NCBI GenBank assembly: GCA_037903355.1
Contig: JBAJFE010000014.1
Location: 6,510,001 to 6,574,000, forward strand
Direction of reading: 5' to 3'
From: Trichuris trichiura
Taxonomy: Eukaryota; Nematoda; Enoplea; Trichinellida; Trichuridae
DNA: 64,000 bases
The notes under the pieces: generated by a model
The model's input: the letters and a program-made list of their open reading frames with translations, nothing else
Database searches by the model: none
What the model was told of the DNA's origin: nothing
Translations under genes and position numbers: made by a program
Shown here: piece by piece, positions 1-10,968 of the stretch
Layout of the letters: every line of letters starts with the position of its first letter
Position numbering within the stretch: position 1 is the stretch's first letter

Positions 1-477
1 ACAGCAAATTTACCGCTGGACTGCCACATCTCTGACGAAAGCCACCTACGACCTGAAGGGCGGCCACTCGAGTTGGTCGACCACGTTCGTCCGTGGAATC
101 GCAACGAACAAAGCTCATAGGTGGTGGTCCTTCTAAGGCGGCATCCATTTCGAAAAGCCTCCCTGATACCCTGACTTCCGTTAATATAAAGCAAACCAAT
201 GGTGAGTGAAAGCTAGAACGATTTAGCCAAGACAACCAGAGATCACATTGTGCAAGGCGTTAGATTCCATATGCATACAGTACGAAATGATTAGCAGGTA
301 CTATAAGAAATCTAGGGCCATGGACCTAACAAATGAAAAGCGACCACTTAAATTAACGTTCAGTAGTAGAAAACAATTTAATAAAGTTGCAAAAAACAAC
401 ACTCTCTAACGAAAATAACGGACACTGAGCTCTTAAGGTTATAAAATGTGCGCAACAACTGTTTATGAGAACTGAAG
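1..477. other. No gene recognised left of INTS12
   Basis: This is the 3' flank of the minus-strand INTS12 gene. No coding exon, tandem repeat or terminal inverted repeat was recognised. Around 70-120 a short stretch loosely resembles sequence near 4265-4305 (both contain AACAAAGCTCATA), so it may hold degenerate repeat DNA. Confidence 0.4.
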
Positions 478-3400
478 CTAAGGTAACGACTTGTAAGTAG
501 TCTTCATTGCAGCTTTCTTCTTCATTTGCAGCAAGCGTTTCTCAGCTGCCTGGAGCTGACTGGAAGCGACAGTCAGAGACGGCTTCGAAGAATTATTCGC
601 TGAGCTTACGAACGATTTCGAGGAAGACCTTTCTGCAGGCGAATTGTTGCCTGTAGAACGATGCAGAAAAAATCACGATACGGCTAGTATGTTTTCTTAC
701 CAGCAGAGGTTGAGGAAAAATTCGAATGCTGGTCGTTAGCCACAGATGCTTTCATTGAGCTTGCACACAGTTTTGCCTGATTTTTTGACTTCGCTGAAAT
801 GACAACTATTTCAAGAGCTCAGCACTGGAATGTGAAAAACGTTACCCTGATACTTTGCGAAAAAATTCGCAGCCAGATCGGAAATCGCGTGTAAGGGCTT
901 CGGCGTGCTGGAGGCTGTTGCAGTGGAATACTAAAAACAGGAGACATAAGAATAAATAGAGTTTGTTAAAACGAGCATTAATCGAATTTCCAATAAATCT
1001 GCAGCTGACGTACGTTGCTGTTACAAGTTTATTCTTACGCTTACACTAGCTTTGGGAACGCGAGCAGGCAGTATAGCGTCAAAAATTGGAAATTTCAAGA
1101 TTACTTATAATGTGGTCAATGCCAGCATTCAATTATATTATAGTCCTGGAAAAACGTTAATGCATTCTCTTAACAACAGGTTAGTGCGAGCTAGGCTTAA
1201 CAATGGCTGACAATGTAATTATTAGCAGAATTCTGGGAGTCTGCTATCTTATCACACAAGCTGCACATAGGACAGAAAGACAGGAAGGGTGCAACCGTGG
1301 AATGGAATGAAGTGCTGCTGAAAGAATGTAAAAACATTTTTTTAGGCCTTTGCGTCATGCTTTAATACAATTTTATTACTCAGTTAACGTTTATTCAGAA
1401 TAAATAACTATAGGTTAATGTTCTTGAAGATAGGATACTTCTTAACGGGGCGATGGATTTTCATATTGGCAATACGGTTGATTGTATGGCCCGTTGATGG
1501 AATCAACCGTATTGCCAATATGATATAGGTTAATGTATTAAAACCATTGCATGCCTGAAAATCGGATTCGCCATAATGGGTCAACAGAGTACCAATGTTC
1601 CTGGATGTAGTTTCCTTGTCCCCTAGTAGGTCCATAATCACATCACAGCAAGAAATGGACTACATCTCTTTACTCTGAACTGACTAATTCTATTGTCAGC
1701 GAATTTCAGTGGTCGCCACTGAAAACCGCTGACGTTAACCATACCTACAGGTATCAGCTAATCATTACGCACAATCACAGCAATAGAATAACAGTAGTTG
1801 CACAGCAACAACAGCACTCTGGATGTATCACGACCGGGCTACGCGAAAGAATGCGTAAAGATGGTCGTAACCGTCGTCCATTCCTTCGATCTACACACAG
1901 CTGCTTGTAACACCAAATTCCTCAGTCAACTTTTTGCTTTGACCTTTTCGCTACTTTACTTGTAATTTTTCTGTCTCAACTTCCGCCTGTTTTCCTACAA
2001 CTCGATCACATCCTCATTCTTAAGCGCCTCAGCGTACAAGTTAATGCTCGTTTTCATTTAGGCGTAACCCTAGCTCGTTTCCAACTTATCGTTCACTTTT
2101 TCATCAATTGCACAGTTTTTGCTAAGATCTTCGAACGTGTTCGCCTATGCTTTCAAGGCCATCTTCAAATGCCTTTCATACGTCACTGGATGATTTCCAT
2201 GCAACATCGACGTTACAGACAGCATTTAGGATAATAACACTTTTCCAAAACTTACGGAGTGACCGTTCAGATTCAGTCGCTTTTAGAGCATGCTTAAGAT
2301 CAACTGCAAATAGTATGCTTTGAAAGCAGCTATTGCGCCTGGGTCCACTAGTTGAATAGTTACAGCCATGTTTGACGGCAAATGAACAGCTTTTGCAGCC
2401 GGATACATACCACTGGTGTACTGCCTAACATCAAAAGAATTCTGAATTGGACGTTCTTCTGCCTACAATGTTCTCCCCTCTTTAGGTAAAACGACTCAAA
2501 AGCCAGTCATCAAATAGCGCCCGCGTCTTCCAGCTTTTCTTCTTATAACGATAATAAACAGGAAACCTATTTTTGCTTAGACTCTTTAAAGCTACACAAC
2601 TTTTTGTGTGGAAGATTAACAAAGGTTTTAATTTGAATCCTGCCACATATGTGCCCAAAAGTAGCTCTGCATTGTCTTTATTCACCTTGCGTCCTGTCAC
2701 TGTCACGTACTATTGCTGACTGTATGTACGTTCTGGCGTATGCTTCCAGAACAAGCACGTTTCATAGAAATTGAATATTCATTTTGGCAAATAATTCTAT
2801 TCTGCAATTATTTCATTCAACTCGTCTTTGAAAGCTACAGCACTTTCATTACTAGTACATGTCACCTTATTACTGACCTTCGCATTATGGAAATTATGAC
2901 GCATGTTTAAGCACTAAGCACTTGCTCTGCATACTTGGCATCCGCAGCATCAGCGGCCCGCTCTTTCAGCATTTTAAAAAGACTTCTCTCTCGTCACTGC
3001 CACAACTGCCGTTAGGCTAAGAGGAATGTTCTTCAGTAACTGACGTTCCATACGCATGGCAAGTAGAACTTTTCCATATTATCAGCCAGCTTAATTCTAT
3101 TCTTAGTGATGACAGCACGTCTAACTGAGTGATCGTTGACAATTTCATTGCATAAGTGCCTTACTCTTTTAAGATTGTTGATATCACTGGCCGCGTAAGT
3201 TACAGCTTACATGCGATGCCAAGTTTACCGGTCTACAACTTCTATAAAGTGCAATTACGCTGAGTTTCGTCTTAAAGGTAATCGTTTTCCCCTTTCTCAC
3301 ATTCTTTTCAATAGAAGCAGAAGACATTACGGAAGCTTCGCATACATCGTTGAACTCCATACTGATAAATAATATTTATGGTGAGATATAGCTTCACGAT

Positions 3401-6400
3401 AGCGAATGGTGTTAGTGATAACGGGACGGATGCCTAAGCAACAGATGAATTGGCTGTTATAGATAAGGATGAGAATTCTCGTTCTACGTATTTAATTTAT
3501 AGGAGAATTCAGACTTTAATATCCTTACATACCGACTTGATCGTTTGCATGAGTGTGGCAAGAAGACGGAAAATGTCTTTCGAAAGCTCTAACATATTTT
3601 CATCGGCCATCCTTCACAGCTTTTCCCATTTCTTAGCCGCTTGCCAAACCCATCATGCAAACATTTCCTCGCGGTAAAAACAGCAACAATAATAAGTATA
3701 GTAAAAATACTAATAGCAACGCCCTCTTCTTTCTCCCATATTATAATGGCGTGGAGAACGTATTCTAAAGCTGGCCCAATCCCTTGATTTCAAAAATCGT
3801 TTTGCGTCCTCATACAGTCTGCGTTCAATGGTCAGGAGCGACGAGATCGAAGCTCCTTTTTAATGGGAGACTTGGCGTTGGGCATAACAGATACGCGCTC
3901 GCAAAGTCTCCTACATAGAAAAAACGAGCAACACTCTAATGGCACAGATGTCCAACTGCGATGACAGTGCGTCTGATGCGCTGCAGAACTGCGGACTACT
4001 TAAAATCTACGAAACAAGCTTTCGCTTGAGTACGGCATTCAGGAGGTTACACTGCAAGACTTTTCAATTCACAAACGGTATGTCTTGCAGCGCTCTGTTG
4101 ACCCTTTTCGATGCAAGTATCAAGGAGATGGCTTTCAAGAGTTCAAAGCACATTGCAGCAACGAGTGATTGAATGGCGAAAGAATGACAGGGCGAAACTT
4201 CATTCTCCGCAATAAAGATGCGCATTAACCTGACCTTCACACGTCTCTAAATCAACCATGATCGGGTCGACTGGAGGAACGAGAAAACAAAGCTCATACG
4301 CTATGGAGAGCTAAGTGATGCACAGAAATCTTTGATCCATATTGCCCAAAACTGCCATTATAACCACGGACATATCTGCCGGCACCACAACAAAATGTTG
4401 ATACCAACTGTTACTGAACCGCCGTTAAGAGTAGGCAATGCGACATACAAGCCTGAACTCGTCATTAGTAAGGAGGAAAAACGTTGGACAATGGATATCG
4501 CCATTCCATGTGACGATTTTTTGGCCAGACATCATAAGAACAAATGTTAAAAATATCCTTGCCCATCCGTAGCCGCACGCAAGCTGACCAGCGCAACCGT
4601 TTGATGCGCTTCATTGGTTCAAGGACAGCTTGATGCCGAAGCAGTGACATGACCTCCCGCGAGATCGACTTAAATTTGAGCCAGAAAAAAATCTTCCCTT
4701 TGCACCATGGCACTCAAGATAACACGTCTGCTGAATCGCTTCGTGCACAGATCTTTTACATTGCGCCTGATCGTAAGCATAATACTGTCTGTCCAACACT
4801 TAGGAATGCACCTTAAATAGCGCTCACTGTGTTCTCGAACACTGAGTGCTTCGTAACGGGATGGGATTTCATAGTGTATGGTCTTCTACGGCTTTCCCCG
4901 TTTATCTGTTGTGCTTGTACCTGTAAATTAAACGAAAAAGCTGCTCTACCAACGGATGGATGAGCCGTTATTAAGAAAAATTGTACAGATGTCAATGCAG
5001 CTTTCGGAACGCTCTGATATTAAACAGTTGAGTGCATTGATATCTGTACAATTTTTTTTAATAACGGCTCATCCATCCGTTGGTAGAGCAGCTGTTTCGT
5101 CTAATTTACAGATACAAGCACAACAGATAAACGGGAAAAGCCGTAGAAGACTATACACTATATCACTGTGTTCTCGTCATTTTTAATTTGTTTCTTGTTT
5201 CCTTTTCTGAAAGACCATCGTTCCTTAGCAAGCTCCCGCTAAAGGCCTGCGAATATAGCTGAAATTGGCACGCCCGACCAACACGTGTCCAATGTCGAAA
5301 AATGCAGAAGCCTTACGATTACTCAACGAGCCCGCAGCACCAGCAGCGACACCTGCTACAAGACGAAAACGTCCAAAGCACCTCGAACCACAGAAGAAAC
5401 GGGAAAAGCCATGAAAGATCGCCAATGAAAACCATCCATGCCCTTACGAAGAATCCGTGTTCCAAGAGTTCCATTACATTAAACATTTATGACCATCGAT
5501 TTCGTTCTTAATAATGTCTGTCAGTCCACCATTAGTTGAGTACTCTTTCTTTAGCTGTACATACTTACCGGTACCGGTCATTACAAAAAGAAACGAATTT
5601 CACAGCTGCGATGTAACTGCCGACTCACTATCAGAAGCGGCATTTTCGAAGACGATGGAGTGGAGAAACACAAATCAAAATAACAAGAAACATAGGCAAC
5701 ATATTCCGCAGACTACCAACCCAGTTTAAGTTTATTCGCAAGTCTTCGGAATGAGCCTTCTAAGGAATCGCTGATGCTTTTTAAAAAAGAGCCAAGAAAC
5801 GAATTAGAAATTATGTGAACACCATGAGCCCTATTTCAGGCGTGGCCGTAGAGGTTGAGCAATACTATGATTAAAAATTACAGAATCAACAAACAAAACA
5901 CCCGTATGAACCCAAAATGAAGTATTAATAAACAGAACATTTACTTACTCCAAAAGCACCAGTTGCTTCAAAACGACTAAACATTTTGCCAAGAGGATTG
6001 TCAGCAGCGGATGATTTCAGAGAAGGTGGATTTTTTCCCATTGCACTCAGCTTTTCAGGCACTGAAACGGATGGAGGGGTAGTTGCTTGAGCTTTCTAAC
6101 ATAAGATTAAGTGATACATGAGTGGGGAGGTTCAACCAATACACTCACAGCGGCGATTTTTCTCATTAACTTTGAACACTTCGTACAATACCAAACACTA
6201 CGAGGGTCGACTTGATTTTGCGAAATGTTTGGCGTATGGCATTTCTACTTTCAAAGTGAACTAGCGAAGAAAAGTTCAGTGCTATGAAATTCTCACTTGA
6301 TGATACATGTCATGACACTCCTGACATTCTATGACGCTGTTTCCATTGGTAAATCCTAACTTTCTGAAAAGCAAATACTTCACTGAAAGCTCTGCGAACA

Positions 6401-6970
6401 GTACTGCTCACTTGCAAACCACACACGCAATTCCCTCCTGACCTATTCTTCCAGTTGGCGGAAGCACATCGCTGCCCAAGGACTTTTTACCTTGAAATCC
6501 AGCAACACTCAGCTTTGACGGCCGTTTGCGCTTAGAAAGATCGGCTGAGCTACTGGATTCGCTATCAATAGTCGTGGCATTCTTTTCCTGACTACCCGAT
6601 TCCACCGCGCGCTGGGCAACATTGGAAGCACTTTCGTCGGGCCTCTTCCAAATTAATTATGCCATCAGTATACCTCAGCTAATTAATAAGCTAACTACAA
6701 ACCTTCTTTAGCGGAAACGGTTTCTCCTGTTTCCTAAATTCAAACATGAACATTTAAATACGGACTAAAAGAGCACCAACTGCACCAAGCAGTTCCTTGA
6801 AAAGTGTTCATGTCATCCTCCGCAGGAGAAACCCAATATTCCGTGAATCCGTTTTGTTGGTAAAACGCTGCAACTTCATCTACCACTTTCCACAAATCTG
6901 CAGTGGCATTCTTCTCGTTCGACTGCACCAGAGTCATTAATTTTTTGTAATAAGGATCACCAAAATCCAT
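478..6970 (-). CDS. INTS12: Integrator complex subunit 12 (PHD finger), nine exons
   Basis: Subunit of the nuclear Integrator complex, which cleaves snRNA and other RNA polymerase II transcripts. Exons read on the minus strand: 6970-6777, 6733-6703, 6644-6412, 6363-6297, 6244-6149, 6095-5949, 930-846, 793-701 and 650-478. All junctions are GT-AG, phases match, and they sum to 1119 nt (372 codons plus stop). The PHD finger is split over exons 3-5: CVVCK, then IECQECHDMYHQ, then CHTP...VWYCTKC, the Cys4-His-Cys3 pattern and wording typical of INTS12. The tail (SSQLQAAEKRLLQMKKKAA) matches the conserved basic C-terminal motif of the family; the human protein is about 460 residues, so the low-complexity middle is shorter here. 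The start is the only upstream Met in frame. Intron 6 (931-5948) is swollen to 5 kb by transposon debris. Confidence 0.93.
1408..1530 (-). repeat. Short fold-back repeat in INTS12 intron
   Basis: A 22-bp perfect inverted repeat (1462-1483 against 1501-1522) with a 17-nt loop, followed toward lower coordinates by sequence that on the minus strand reads CGCCCCGTTAAGAAGTATCC. Related endings (CCCGTTAAGA...TTCAA) occur near 4858, 26165 and 54800, which links it to the fold-back family described elsewhere in this window. No target duplication was made out. Confidence 0.5.
1640..3360 (-). mobile_element. Degenerate pogo/Tigger-type transposase remnant
   Basis: The minus strand carries a broken reading frame of the DDE superfamily that contains pogo, Tigger and jerky. 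The 2706-2482 open stretch has the segment with LLLGTYVAGFKLKPLLI and FPVYYRYKKKSWKT. About 100 bp further on, HLPSNMAVTIQLVDPGAIAA matches the family's diagnostic block that usually reads LPPNTT...IQPMDQGVIA. Farther upstream (3358 to about 2900) fragments resemble the N-terminal DNA-binding part. Stops and frameshifts are frequent, so it is inactive. It lies inside INTS12 intron 6 on the same strand. Its ends were not found. Confidence 0.65.
3361..4260. other. Intronic DNA without recognised content
   Basis: Part of the large INTS12 intron. Several short open frames exist on the plus strand (for example 3450-3677 and 3939-4172) but none resembles a known family and none has support from splice-site or codon pattern. 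Confidence 0.4.
4330..4560 (+). mobile_element. Possible LINE 3' remnant (REL-type endonuclease region)
   Basis: The plus-strand frame 4332-4550 reads HICRHHNKML, then YKPELVI, then WTMDIAIPCDD. The order of a His/Cys cluster, a KP(D/E)LVI motif and a Trp-x-x-Asp hydrophobic strand resembles the C-terminal restriction-enzyme-like endonuclease region of R2/NeSL-type non-LTR retrotransposons. There is a Glu where the catalytic Asp is expected, the open frame is short, and no reverse transcriptase was seen upstream. Tentative. Confidence 0.35.
4838..5162. mobile_element. Fold-back element with 14-bp target duplication
   Basis: Two inverted arms of about 140 bp (roughly 4858-4998 and 5030-5160) share, in opposite orientation, GGATGAGCCGTTATTAAGAA and AAACGGGAAAAGCCGTAGAA. 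The insertion is flanked by the 14-bp direct repeat TCACTGTGTTCTCG (4824-4837 and 5163-5176), which defines its ends. The centre contains a truncated CGAAAGC hairpin half like that of the hammerhead-like motif found in other members. A single diverged arm recurs at 50170-50290. The long duplication points to target-primed reverse transcription rather than cut-and-paste transposition. Confidence 0.75.
5177..5948. other. Remainder of INTS12 intron 6
   Basis: Contains one more diverged stretch of the same repeat family around 5380-5470 (an ACGGGAAAAGCC segment followed by an ATGAAAACC segment), compare 54755-54820. No other content recognised. Confidence 0.4.
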
Positions 6971-8470
6971 TTAAAATTTGTACAATTTTACAGTTAAAGC
7001 AACTAACAAGCAATCAAAAGTCGATACCCTACATCCACAGTAACTCTGCAAGTTTTCTGAACAGTGCGTGTCGTATGACTGTGTGATACTCAGGTATGTC
7101 GATGCACAGAGTTTCTACTTTACTCAGGCTGCGCAAAACGATTAGATTCCGAACGTACTGCTCTGACACGCGACCTATAAAATTCTGTTCAAAAAAGCCA
7201 ATCACTTTCGGAGCGTTTCACTTTGTTAGCGATCGTTTTGTCGTATCGTTCATGTTGCCATAACTTTGCCGCAGCGTTAACTTTGCTGGCCGTCACGTTG
7301 CCCTAGCTTTCTCCTTGCAGCATCGCGCCCAGTGTACAGTGAACGTTTGTATTTCGCCACCGACCGTTGGTTTATCTCACCCTGCGTGATGGCATGAAGT
7401 CCTCTCGTTTCTACCCTGGCTGTAATCCGCTATCGTTCCTTGTTGTCGATGGGTAATTGCTGTTAGTTAATTTTCCACCGTTCAACCCTCTTAGCTCATC
7501 TTTATCGCTTGATTGCCGTTGGTTTGGGGCCGTTCGTCCAACTTCCCCAATTCATCACGTTGAATTGATTGTCGTTGCTCAATCGCTTGTACGTTTTGCC
7601 AGTTCGTTCAAATCTTGCTTGCCTTTTCATTTCCATTAGTTTTCTGGCCTTCAGCTGCGATTGTTAGCTTATCCCACTTGATTGAGCCCATTCGTTTTGT
7701 TGTGTATTTGGAGATACCGCCGCCTTATTTCCTAGCACGCACATTAGCCCCCTCACTGCACACCTGCATGGATTCCTTTCGCATATGGATGCACCCAGCG
7801 CTCATGACCGCTCCATTAATCCTCTTTGCATGCCTGAGTCGGTTTCTGTTAATCGTGTGAAACAGCCGACCCACTCACCTCCCCTTGTAGCTATTTATGG
7901 AGACTGTTCATCCCGTCTGGCAGTCTCTGTCTGGTTTTTTCGTCTCTAACGTCTATACTCCGCGCGATAACTTATACTCAATAAACGGTTATTGGTATGT
8001 CTCAGAGTGTGTTGTCAGCAGCTAAGCTAAGACGCAACACGTTTCTCCGCTATTCTTTCTGTTGCCGTTCAATTAATTCTTTGCCCTTCCTTTCCTTCTA
8101 CTGTGCCAGATTTTGTTTCTCGCTATTGGTTCATCTTAGCATATATTCACCGATGGCATTTTGCTGGCGCTGTCTGTTCTCGTTTGTTCCGTTAGCCTTA
8201 CCTTAGTCGACCTGCCAATTGGATGGCGATGGTGAAATAGGGAGAGCTGTAAGCGTAATTATTAAGTTTACTGTTGCTCTGGCGACGAGAGCAGCGGCCT
8301 ACCGAGAGCTTCCGTTGTTATAAGCTTTCACAGGCTGAAAATTCCGTGCTTCAGTTATGTAAGGATTTTTGAATCAAGAATGGTCTATCGAATAAGTTTC
8401 CAACATTGTTGAAATTGCTCAAATAACCATCATCGCCTTAGTGGACTTGCTAGGGCGGCTTCCTAGGGGA
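6971..8470. other. 5' flank of INTS12, no gene seen
   Basis: Upstream region of the minus-strand INTS12. Composition is T-rich on the plus strand with many CGTT words between 7200 and 8200. Open frames on the plus strand (7457-7639, 7615-7860, 7997-8206) have no recognisable family or splice context. The INTS12 promoter must lie here but no specific element could be identified. Confidence 0.4.
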
Positions 8471-8744
8471 AACCTAGCAAAATAATGGATGCCACCGCAT
8501 GAGGCGTCCGGCGACGGGTCTTTTATGCTACGGGGGCGCCGGAAGTTGAGGTGGCAATTGCAAAGGCGGTCACGTGATCATTACTACGTCACCTGAAAAA
8601 TGGGTGACCTAAGCTTTTGTTCACTGTGTACACATGCGAGCGATGCGTATCAGCCAAGGAACGCTGCACAGCTGGAAACAGTTGGCCGTTTTGGTAATTG
8701 TTTCCAAGTGCGTCCTATAACCCTGCCGGCCATCCTGTCCTGCC

Positions 8745-8826
8745 CTAGCCTAAGCCTAAGCCTAAGCCTAAGCCTAAGTCTAAGCTTAAGCCTAAGCCTA
8801 AGCCTAAGCCTAAGCCTAAACCTTAA
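8745..8826 (-). repeat. Interstitial nematode telomeric repeat (TTAGGC)n
   Basis: About thirteen near-perfect copies of GCCTAA on the plus strand, equal to TTAGGC on the minus strand, with a few variants (AAGTCT, AAGCTT). TTAGGC is the canonical nematode telomere unit. The block is preceded by GGCCATCCTGTCCTGCCC, a flank that recurs almost exactly at 43830-43862, where it is followed by only about two repeat units. That suggests the telomeric sequence travels with, or was captured by, a dispersed repeat. Confidence 0.9.
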
Positions 8827-9384
8827 CATGACGCGTGTTCGTTGCTGCTGTTGGGTTTTGCAGTTTTGACCGTGGCGCAAACGACAAGAAGCATAGCGCA
8901 AAGTAACGTTATTTAGCGATCACTGAACAAGCGAGCAATGAGTAACGCAAAAAGAGAAAAAGCATACGTACTGCTAACGCAGGCGCATCCGACGGGTTCA
9001 CTCGGGTGTACCTAATCAGGCAGAAGGCGTCAGCGCCTCCTTACGGTGCCTCCACTTGTCGATGCCAAGTTGTCACTAGATCCCGGGACAGACATAACGC
9101 AGAATGCGATTTACCCTGTCTACCAAGGCACGCCTCAGCTCGGACAGTTGACCTGCGATGTTTTTCACGAATTCCTACACGACGTCTCAGCTTGAACACC
9201 TGCAGGCCCCATTGTGTTTCCCGTAACTTCAATGCATGCGCACCTGCTAAATTCCATGCTTTCACTAAATCTGACGATAACGTCCGTCCCGTTGTGCCGA
9301 TAACAACCATTTATTACGCTGTAGAGTCGCAGATTACGCTATGAACTAGTCGCCTCCACTTCCGGCGACTGTTACTGTCTGGTT

Positions 9385-10345
9385 CAGTGATTCCCAACGG
9401 GGGCCCCAGGGACCCCTTGGGGGCTCTGGAAAATTTGAAGGGGGGCCTGGGAAGGATTGAGGATTTAGGGGGTCCCTGGGAGCTTAGGGGGGCCTTAGGG
9501 GTCCCTCGTAGTCGGTGCCGCAGGACTAGAGCGATCCTGCCGTTCAGTATAGTGAGGCGAGGCGACCTGAGATTACTCCTGACGACTATCAAGCCTGACG
9601 TGGATAAATTAGTAGCACTGCACCATACCCAGTCGTCGCACTGAGGTAAGATCAAGCGACTGTCGTCTTGCACCGAGGAAATATTGAATTTAGATTCAGT
9701 GTTGCGCGGCCCTGAGAACAGCATCGCAGCCTGACTTACATATTGCGCTACTTGGCTAACAGCCCAAAAAATCGAGGAAGAGGAAACCTAGTGCGGCGCT
9801 TGTACTCTGAAGTCTCCCTGATCTGCAATTAGCCGGCTTAAGTCCAGCAATACGAAAAGAACGCCTTCAGTGCCAACTAAAGAATTAAAGGCGTTAACGG
9901 TTTCGAATATCGTTAAGGAGCTTTCACCGTATATAGCACCCGGCTTTCTTACTAACCGTTTCGCTCTAGTGTAGAAAAGAAATTCAGCGTTGACTTCGCA
10001 TCGGCAGGTTTTCCAGCCATTAATCGCACACTCAACTTTCACAGCGCAAACCATGGGGTCCTACTTGCGGCTGACAAGATACGCAGGTTAATAAGGTTTC
10101 TAAAGACGGCCCGGCTTAACTGTTTTTTCTTTGGCATACACGGTAGGCAGCGAAGTCAATTCTACATTCTGCAGGTTGTTTCAGGTGTTGAACTGTTTGT
10201 ACAAATTCATAACAACGTAACCACAGTAAACGCACTTGCGGATAACAGAACCAGGAGAATTACGTTGGGGAGAATGACGGGGGGCCCCGGCAAGTTGAAG
10301 GTCGCGAAAAGGGGGTCCTGGATCCAGAAAGGTTGGGAAACACTG
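9385..10345 (+). mobile_element. Non-autonomous hAT element with transposase C-terminal remnant
   Basis: Left end CAGTGATTCCCAAC, right end GTTGGGAAACACTG: hAT-type terminal inverted repeats. G-rich subterminal sequence follows the left end. At 9560-9644 the plus strand encodes DLRLLLTTIKPDVDKLVAL before a stop, the conserved C-terminal tail of ZBED5/SCAND3-like hAT transposases, and the same tail occurs in the two hAT elements at 34.3-36.7 kb. An 8-bp target duplication is not convincing (4 of 8 match), so the right boundary may be wrong. Confidence 0.6.
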
Positions 10346-10353
10346 TTCTAGAC

Positions 10354-10741
10354 CAGTGATTCTCACGGTGGGGCATGTGCACCACCGAGGGCTCTTTGAA
10401 GTCCAGTGGGGGGGGGGCAAATCGGCAATGGGACCCTTGGGGGAAGGGTGCTTTTGATCTGTGGAAGGCATATGCCCCACCTGGGCGATCGTGTTGAAAT
10501 GCGTAGGAAGGTATGGCCTGCGGGTCAAGTATTGTCTCCTACCTAAGAGAAAGCTGCATGCTGTTGCGTCCCGCAATTCTTATTGGCTAGGAGAGAGAAT
10601 CAGGGCGGAGCCGGCTCAGACTTGAGAAAGTAAGTCACTATCTAGGAAACGCTTTCCCCAAAAAACTTTGTGCAACATTAGCCCAAACTTTCGGAAACGT
10701 TCACACGGGGTCACTGGCGATTCTGACCTTCAGAAACGCTG
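10354..10741. mobile_element. hAT MITE with 8-bp target duplication
   Basis: Begins CAGTGATTCTCAC and ends CTTCAGAAACGCTG, imperfect hAT terminal repeats. It is flanked by TTCTAGAC (10346-10353) and TTCTAAAC (10742-10749), a 7 of 8 target-site duplication. No transposase frame inside. It abuts the right end of the neighbouring hAT element. Confidence 0.65.
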
Positions 10742-10749
10742 TTCTAAAC

Positions 10750-10968
10750 AAAAAGTAATGCTGATCGATCAGACGGTTTTACTATGATATGGTAGAATAT
10801 TTAAGTAATACCGCTGCTGGTCGCAATCGAATATACACGAAACCTGAGGAGAACACAAACCACATTCGCCATAAGGTCAGGGCCTTTCAGTAATGCGGAA
10901 TGAGCGCCACACCTTTAAATTTCGCGGCGGCTTCAGAAATTATTTGTAACCTTGACGATTGTTCAGAT
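10750..10968. other. Unassigned spacer
   Basis: No coding sequence or repeat recognised between the hAT MITE and the BEL/Pao remnant. Confidence 0.35.

Noticed and set aside
8600..8901. Open frames on both strands with Leu/Ser or Arg/Leu repeats
   Set aside because: They are translations of the (TTAGGC)n block and carry no other homology.
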